Below are positions 58,346-64,000 of a DNA stretch of 64,000 nt, one piece after another (position 1 is the stretch's first letter; each line of letters opens with the position of its first letter). This stretch comes from Pagrus major. Its lineage: Eukaryota > Chordata > Actinopteri > Spariformes > Sparidae. The notes below the pieces were generated by a model. That model was not told the origin of the DNA. It was given only the letters and a program-made list of their open reading frames with translations, and made no database searches. Where the stretch lies: contig NC_133223.1 of NCBI RefSeq assembly GCF_040436345.1, positions 20,158,613 to 20,222,612 of the forward strand. The letters run 5' to 3'. The translations under genes were made by a program, and so were the position numbers.

Positions 58346-60097
58346 TCCACATCTGCCTCCATGTAAGTTTTGTGAAAGTCAGTTCAGTAGTTTCTGTGTA
58401 ATCCTGCTGACAAACCAACAAACAAACAAATGGACAAGGGTGAAAACATAACCTCCGTGGCAAGGTAATAAATCCAGTGCTGACAGGGTGCGGGAATTCA
58501 ACCTTTTCTTTTGCATGATTTCATTTTCCATCAACCGGGAGTGCATCAGACAAGTCTTAGTTTGTTATTTGCCGCCGTAACAGTTCTCTCCAGGATAGAC
58601 CGACACTGTTTTGAGCAGATGTTCGAGGATGCTGTTTCGCAAAGCAGGGTTTGATGAATTGCTGGAATCTTAAATGTGCTGCGTGTTAATATTTAATGAA
58701 TTATAAAGCATGATTATGAGTTGTGCAGTTTGTACCCGAGTTCTTTTTTGGGGGAAGTAATTTGAAGATGTAACAGCTGCTCCATCTCTCCTTCCTGTTC
58801 TGTGTCCCGCTGTTGCTCAGTCTGTCTCTTAATGTGTGTGTGCAGCATGTTTGGAGTTGCGGGGCGTATATGCACATGTATATATATGTGAGGACGACGG
58901 CAGAGAAACAGAAAGGGCTGTGGTGAATCCCAGCTGAATGCTACATGCCGGATGTAAACTTAAGTGTTTGTCACCCGTCAGTGTGCCAGCGGTCCCAGCG
59001 GGCACCCAAGGGTGTGGTCTCCATGGAAGGTCCGGCAGCTGAGGCGCACAGCAGGTGGCATTTCTCCCTGTCCTTGTCCCATTTCAACACCATATAACCC
59101 TGCTGCCCCTGCTGGAACTTTAAAGCTCTGATGGGTCTTGAACAGGTGAAATGAATATGGCGAAAACTCCCAACAGCCAATCAGAGCCAGCCGGGGGGCT
59201 GTAATGCTTACACGCAGCCAATCCTTCACAAGTGGGTCGAGTGGTAGGGATCGAAGCTCACGAAGAGGCTCTGTGACTAAGCCTCGAGCTGGGAATGCTG
59301 TTGGCCTGAAGAGTCCGCCAGGTCAAATGGTCGTCTTAATCTCTCGTGTTGGACCTTCCCCCCCTCGCACATTTTTCAGTCTCTTACCTTGATTTTAATG
59401 TTGCAGGCAGAGGTGCACAGGCACAGGGGTGGCATGGGCCCTGTACCTGGGTCAGATGGTGATAGGGAGGTTGCCTGTTAGTATCACAGATGGATTACTG
59501 AAAGGGCCTACCATGTATGGGCCCAGGTTGCTCGACCAGAACCTCTGTATGAAGTGACTGTCAATATTTCTCGTTTGAAAGTCAATCAAATGATGGCAAA
59601 GAAGAACAACTTACATAATCAACCACAAATAGACAACAAAAAGGCCATTAAGATACAAAAAGCAACAACGAAATGCAAAAAACCACAAGGAGCTAAATTA
59701 ACAACCACAAGGAGACGAAAACAACCATATTTAGCTTTTATTTAGTCAGTCCCATTGAGATCACAGATCACTTTTACAAGGGAGGCCAAGAATGGCAGAA
59801 ACAGGCCAGCAACATGGCAGCAAAAACACACCACCATGATCAGATAAAACATCTGCACACAGACAACCTGGACCCAGTGGATTTCACCATAACTTTAAAA
59901 TTGTTCATTGGTACAATATTCTGAAGTCTGCAGGTTGCTCCAAGCAGAGGGTACCAAAAACCTAAAAGCTTGCTTTCCCATATCAGTTCGGACTTAGGGA
60001 ACAACAAATCACATTAACTTTTTCACCTGCGTCCATTTAATGGTTGGCTGTTTTTTCGGAAACAAATTTCCACAAAACTAGGATGGATTTGTGGCTG

Positions 60098-60684
60098 GCA
60101 TTGAGCTGCTGACCACAAAGAGACAAAAAACACAAAGACAGAGACAGAGAAAAACAACCATAAAGAGATTCAAAGTGACCACAAAGAGATGATAAATGAC
60201 CACAGAGACAAAAAGAATGACCGTAAAAAGACAATAAAACACAGAGAGATGAAAAAAACCACACGGTGATAAATAAACAACCACAAAGACACAAACACAC
60301 ATACACACAATTCACAAAGAGATGAAAAAAAGACAGACAAAAAACGACTACAAAGAGACACAAAATGACTCAAGGAGACAAAAAAAATACAGAGATGCTA
60401 AATGACCATAAAGAGACAAAACAACACACAAAGACGAAAAACTCCGAAATTAATTGACCAGAGACCAAAAAAAGACCACAAAGACAAACAAAAGACTTCA
60501 AAGAGATGCAAAATGACCACAAAGAGACGAAAAACAACCACAAAGAGACAAAAAACGACTACAAACAGACGCAAAATGACCACAAAGATTAAAAAAACAA
60601 CCACAGAGACAAAAAACATCTACAAAAATATGCAAAAAACAAAACAGAAACCAAAAACAACCACAAACAGATGCAAATGACCAT
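60098..60684. repeat. degenerate minisatellite, ACCACAAAGAGAC units
   Basis: Many imperfect head-to-tail copies of units of about 18-22 bases around CAACCACAAAGAGACAAAAA / ATGACCACAAAGAGACG. A weaker outlier lies at 59620-59720. Frames across it, Lys/Thr-rich on plus and Phe/Leu/Cys-rich on minus, are artefacts. Confidence 0.85.
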
Positions 60685-61118
60685 TTGACACCTTTTCTCA
60701 TAATCGTCCATGGCTATGACTGTTAGGAGTTTCATATAGTGCTATTAATTGATATTGTTTCATATTACAGTATTTAAAGAAGTTTCTTTGGCATTCATTT
60801 ATTACACTGACTAAACAGTGTTAGCAAATATAATGTACGTTTTATCATGGCCAAGAAGCAGGGCTTCAGATGTGAGTGTGCGCTCTGCCTGTGCAGACAC
60901 ATGGCGGGACCCTTCTTGACTTCATGTTTGTAACAAAACTGGTTTTCAGTTGCTGTTTAACGCCAGTAACCCTGGAGCAGGGTCTCTACACCCTCTAATG
61001 TATATTTTAAAATGCAACAGAGAAATGCGCCAGCTACGACTGTAGGAGGCCTACGTCATGTGTGACGTGGAGGGTCAGGGGACGCGGGGGAGACTGACTG
61101 ACAACCGCTCAGTGCAGC

Positions 61119-61226
61119 ATGGACAGCTATGTGGAGCTGGAGCTAACCAGCCATGAGCAGCTACTGTCAGACTCTGTGGAAAGACAGCGAGTCTGGTGGA
61201 GAAGAAGCACATTTATGTCTCTTTGA
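61119..61226 (+). other. possible short exon or chance frame in a CG-rich spot
   Basis: After a CG-containing stretch (GACGTGGAGGG, GACGCGGGGG) an ATG opens a 35-codon frame starting MDSYVELELTSHEQLLSDSV. The composition is protein-like, but no splice donor is convincing and no family is recognised. It could be an alternative first exon or nothing. Confidence 0.15.
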
Positions 61227-64000
61227 GAGCGTCACTGTGGATACCTGTGTTGTCTCCACAGACAGATTGCATGGAGTGTTTTGTCTACATTTCTCTCATG
61301 TAGTGGGAATGTCTTCTGACATTTACAGCATCTTGATGTGGGAGCAAAACTCTGCCATTGTGCTCGATAATACGTGTGTGTGTGTGCGTGTATGTCTGTG
61401 TGTGTTTACAGGTTGTGCTGTATTCACTTCTAACTGTTCCAGGTTAGGTTCTCCAGGTTGCCATGGGAACCAGTTTTGAGTGTTTTGCTTAGTTATAGGA
61501 GGAGAGCTCAAAACGATGAAGGCTTACAGAGAATGAACCGAAAGTCCTCCAGTGTGCAGAAACACCGCGCGAGCTGCACAAAAACAAAAAGTTTACAGCA
61601 CGAGATTCACCCTACAAGTCGTTATTATAATATCTTCTGACATCACTGTCAGGATCCTATGATTACAGCTTAAATTTGTTACAAACTGCTGTCAGTTTGG
61701 GGACCCTGTAATTTCCACCCCTTTCCCAGGAGAGCGGAGGCTGCCTACTGGTTATAGCTGCAAGCGCCTGGTCCGCAGTCCAGCCGTGTGCTGGTGGCTC
61801 ACGCTATGGGGCGGTGCAGTGGTCAGAGCGCTGATTTTATATGACAGTGAATACATAGCCTAGTAAGGTGCCTCAATAAAAATGCCAGTGTAAAGCTATC
61901 ACTTTATTGAAACCCTCAAGTGCTCATTTTCTGCAGAGTGGGCTGTCCATCTCTGTCACAGCCACAGCCCTTTTGTGACCTTTCTTATTCATAAACCCAC
62001 TCAGAGCTGCCATTTCCATCCTTTTCCATATGTAAGCAACCAGCAACGGAAGCTGGGAAACCCCCCCCCATCTCCCGACACAGAACAAGTCATCTACAGT
62101 GAGGTCGGCTCACAGCTGAGCCTCCGACACAACCTGCAGCACAGTCTGATCATTGTGTTTCCTCTGTCTCACACTGTCTCTGACGGAAGAGGAAGTCATG
62201 GAGAGGACTTCCGAGTCAAAGACACGTGCATGCCACACACATGATTATAACTGGTGTGCGTGTGTGTGCTCTTGTGTGGGCAGAAATGAGCACTGCTGAT
62301 AGAGGGCAGCATTTCTTCCCCCTGAAGCTGGCTGTGTGTGTGAGACTGCTGCTGTCCTGAAGTGGATTAACCCCCTCTCTCAGCAGACAAGGTAGTAACG
62401 GAGAGCGAGCGTATTCTCACAACACCCTATCACCAGATTTTATTCCCTTGTAGAGTTTGTGTCCTGCCTCCTGACTGGTAGTTTGATGTTGAATTTAAAC
62501 CTATCAACCTTCAAACACCTAGAACAGGTTTTGGGGTACCTGACTCTCCTGTATTTATTTAGCTTTTCCTACCCTATTCTTATATCCAGCATTAAGTGGC
62601 ATACATCATTATAATCAAGAGAACCTGAAGTTTCATTCTGGCTCATTGTAAGTCCTGGTTTTAAATTTGAATGGATGAAATTACCAGAATGATTTTTTGT
62701 TTTTGTATTTTTACTGTGAGTTCAGACAGATACTCACTCTTTTATTTAAAAAGATGAACTTCGATGTTTTGTACTTCCATATGTCTACATCCGACCTTTC
62801 TTAAGCAAGATACATCCATTTATCCATTTATTATAATATTATCCTCTGCATTTTTCTGAGAGGAACAGGTGTGATCCTATAGGTCATTTACTGACCATGT
62901 AGACGTGTCCAAAAAAGTTGAGAGCAACTGGAAAGGTTATTAAATCATCACAGAGGACACTGAAGCAAAAGTGACTTTTTTCATTTAAATATATCACCAA
63001 CTGAACATGAACAACCAAAGTCGCTTGGCTACAACCATTGAGGTAGAAACTGCGTGGGTTTCCTTTATGAATCAATGCTGCAGAACATGATGGCGTAATC
63101 ATGAACACTACGGAGCCCCTGACTGCCAAATGTGTGATATGAAAAGCTGGGAAATTCCACTTTACATGAGTTTAGTTTACAACGGTTCAAAAGTTATCGA
63201 ACATTTTAACACAGTTGCTATTTTTAGCCGCTGGCGGCTGTGTAGGTATTTGAGAGTTTAAGGAATATCCCAACATTGAGCAGGAGGAATTTCTAGACTA
63301 ATAGATAGTGGCTTCAATGTAAAAGACTGAAGTCTCAAACCTCAATTTACTGGCTTTAACATTTCTGTCTTTCCCTCATACCTCCTCTCTGTAGAATAAA
63401 GTGGCTTGAGATGAGACAGAATGCAGTCACATTAAACTCCATCCTGTGTTAAACCGTCCTCCTGGTCAACTGTTAGCCTCAGAGAGACTCATTTTGTTGT
63501 GGTATCAGATGCACTGCAGTAACTCAGAGGTCTGTTGGTCAAAGTGTTTATGTGAGTGTGTTGTCTGCACAACATATTGTTTCAGTAACATCACAGGATG
63601 TGCGATGTCAAGTAAGACAATTTGATTAAATTAATTAAGTCACATTACAACTTTCTTGCTGCTTGATATAAAATGAAAACTTGAGTGGTTGTTATTTAAC
63701 AGACAAGAGAAGTCTGTTTAATGTTACGTGATTTAGTCCGACTCAAGAGTTTTTGGGTATTGGGAGTTTGTTGCTTGTGAGCGACACCTCATCGTTCTTG
63801 ATTAATTTATCAAACAAGTAGTACACAGTAGCAGGGGCTACTTTGGTTGTTTAATAAAATACACTCCCCAAAAAATCATCCCAATCACTCCACCATTATT
63901 TATTCTTTCCAAATAGAGCCACTCAAGGAAATTCCTGTATTTTGTCATTTTGAAAAACTAAGTACCTTTTTCCAATATTGTTGCAGCCTAAATTAATTAT

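Larger units (their letters stand above)
52705..64000. other. igf2bp2 intron 2 (partial)
   Basis: No further igf2bp2 exon was found. Contents: an AC microsatellite at the left, a CG-containing part at about 53000-54300, AT-rich sequence 54400-55650, a family C repeat at 57720-58345, a minisatellite at 60098-60684, and a CG-rich spot near 61060-61120. The 247-residue frame at 53663-54406 has no recognisable domain. Confidence 0.65.

Noticed and set aside
60037-60701. Lys/Thr-rich and Phe/Leu/Cys-rich frames at 60.0-60.7 kb, the latter resembling membrane proteins
   Set aside because: They are translations of the minisatellite units and repeat with its period.
1-64000. CRISPR arrays, phage, plasmid or operon-type systems
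   Set aside because: The window is vertebrate nuclear DNA; repeats are dispersed or microsatellite and show no spaced direct-repeat array with unique spacers.

Overview
The window is a piece of a ray-finned (teleost-type) fish chromosome. The genes are vertebrate, split into many short exons with GT-AG introns, AT-rich between genes, rich in TA/TG/GA microsatellites, and full of short inverted-repeat elements and LINE 3' tails of the kinds common in fish. I found no bacterial, viral or CRISPR-type system.

Layout. 1-13.5 kb: mostly gene-free, with microsatellites, several non-autonomous repeats and candidate regulatory sequence near 10.0-10.9 kb. 13.5-21.3 kb (+): a complete 16-exon lysosomal-type beta-galactosidase, best called glb1l. 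21.9-27.3 kb (-): ankzf1, the vertebrate Vms1 (ribosome quality control peptidyl-tRNA hydrolase), tail to tail with glb1l. 28.8-30.9 kb (-): an unrecognised 156-residue coiled-coil protein in five coding exons. 30,983-31,055 (+): a tRNA-Lys(TTT). 31.5-33.2 and 34.3-37.4 kb (+): a tandem pair of six-cysteine astacin metalloproteases (hatching-enzyme relatives) with identical intron phases. 39.1-45.2 kb (+): tra2b, including a GAA-rich premature-stop ('poison') exon in intron 1. 51.1 kb to the right edge (+): the first two coding exons of igf2bp2 and more than 11 kb of its second intron; the rest of the gene lies outside.

The genes are mostly separate housekeeping or developmental units rather than a pathway. 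GLB1L-ANKZF1 and TRA2B-IGF2BP2 are neighbour pairs in human too, but on different chromosomes (2q35 and 3q27), so this window joins two ancestral blocks with the astacins, the tRNA and the small coiled-coil gene between them. The most unusual single observations are an astacin whose Met-turn tyrosine is phenylalanine, a GC-AG intron in glb1l, a VCP-interacting motif split exactly by an intron in ankzf1, and the unspliced tra2b poison exon. Exon coordinates were read by eye from splice sites, reading phase and similarity to known families; they were not checked with transcripts.
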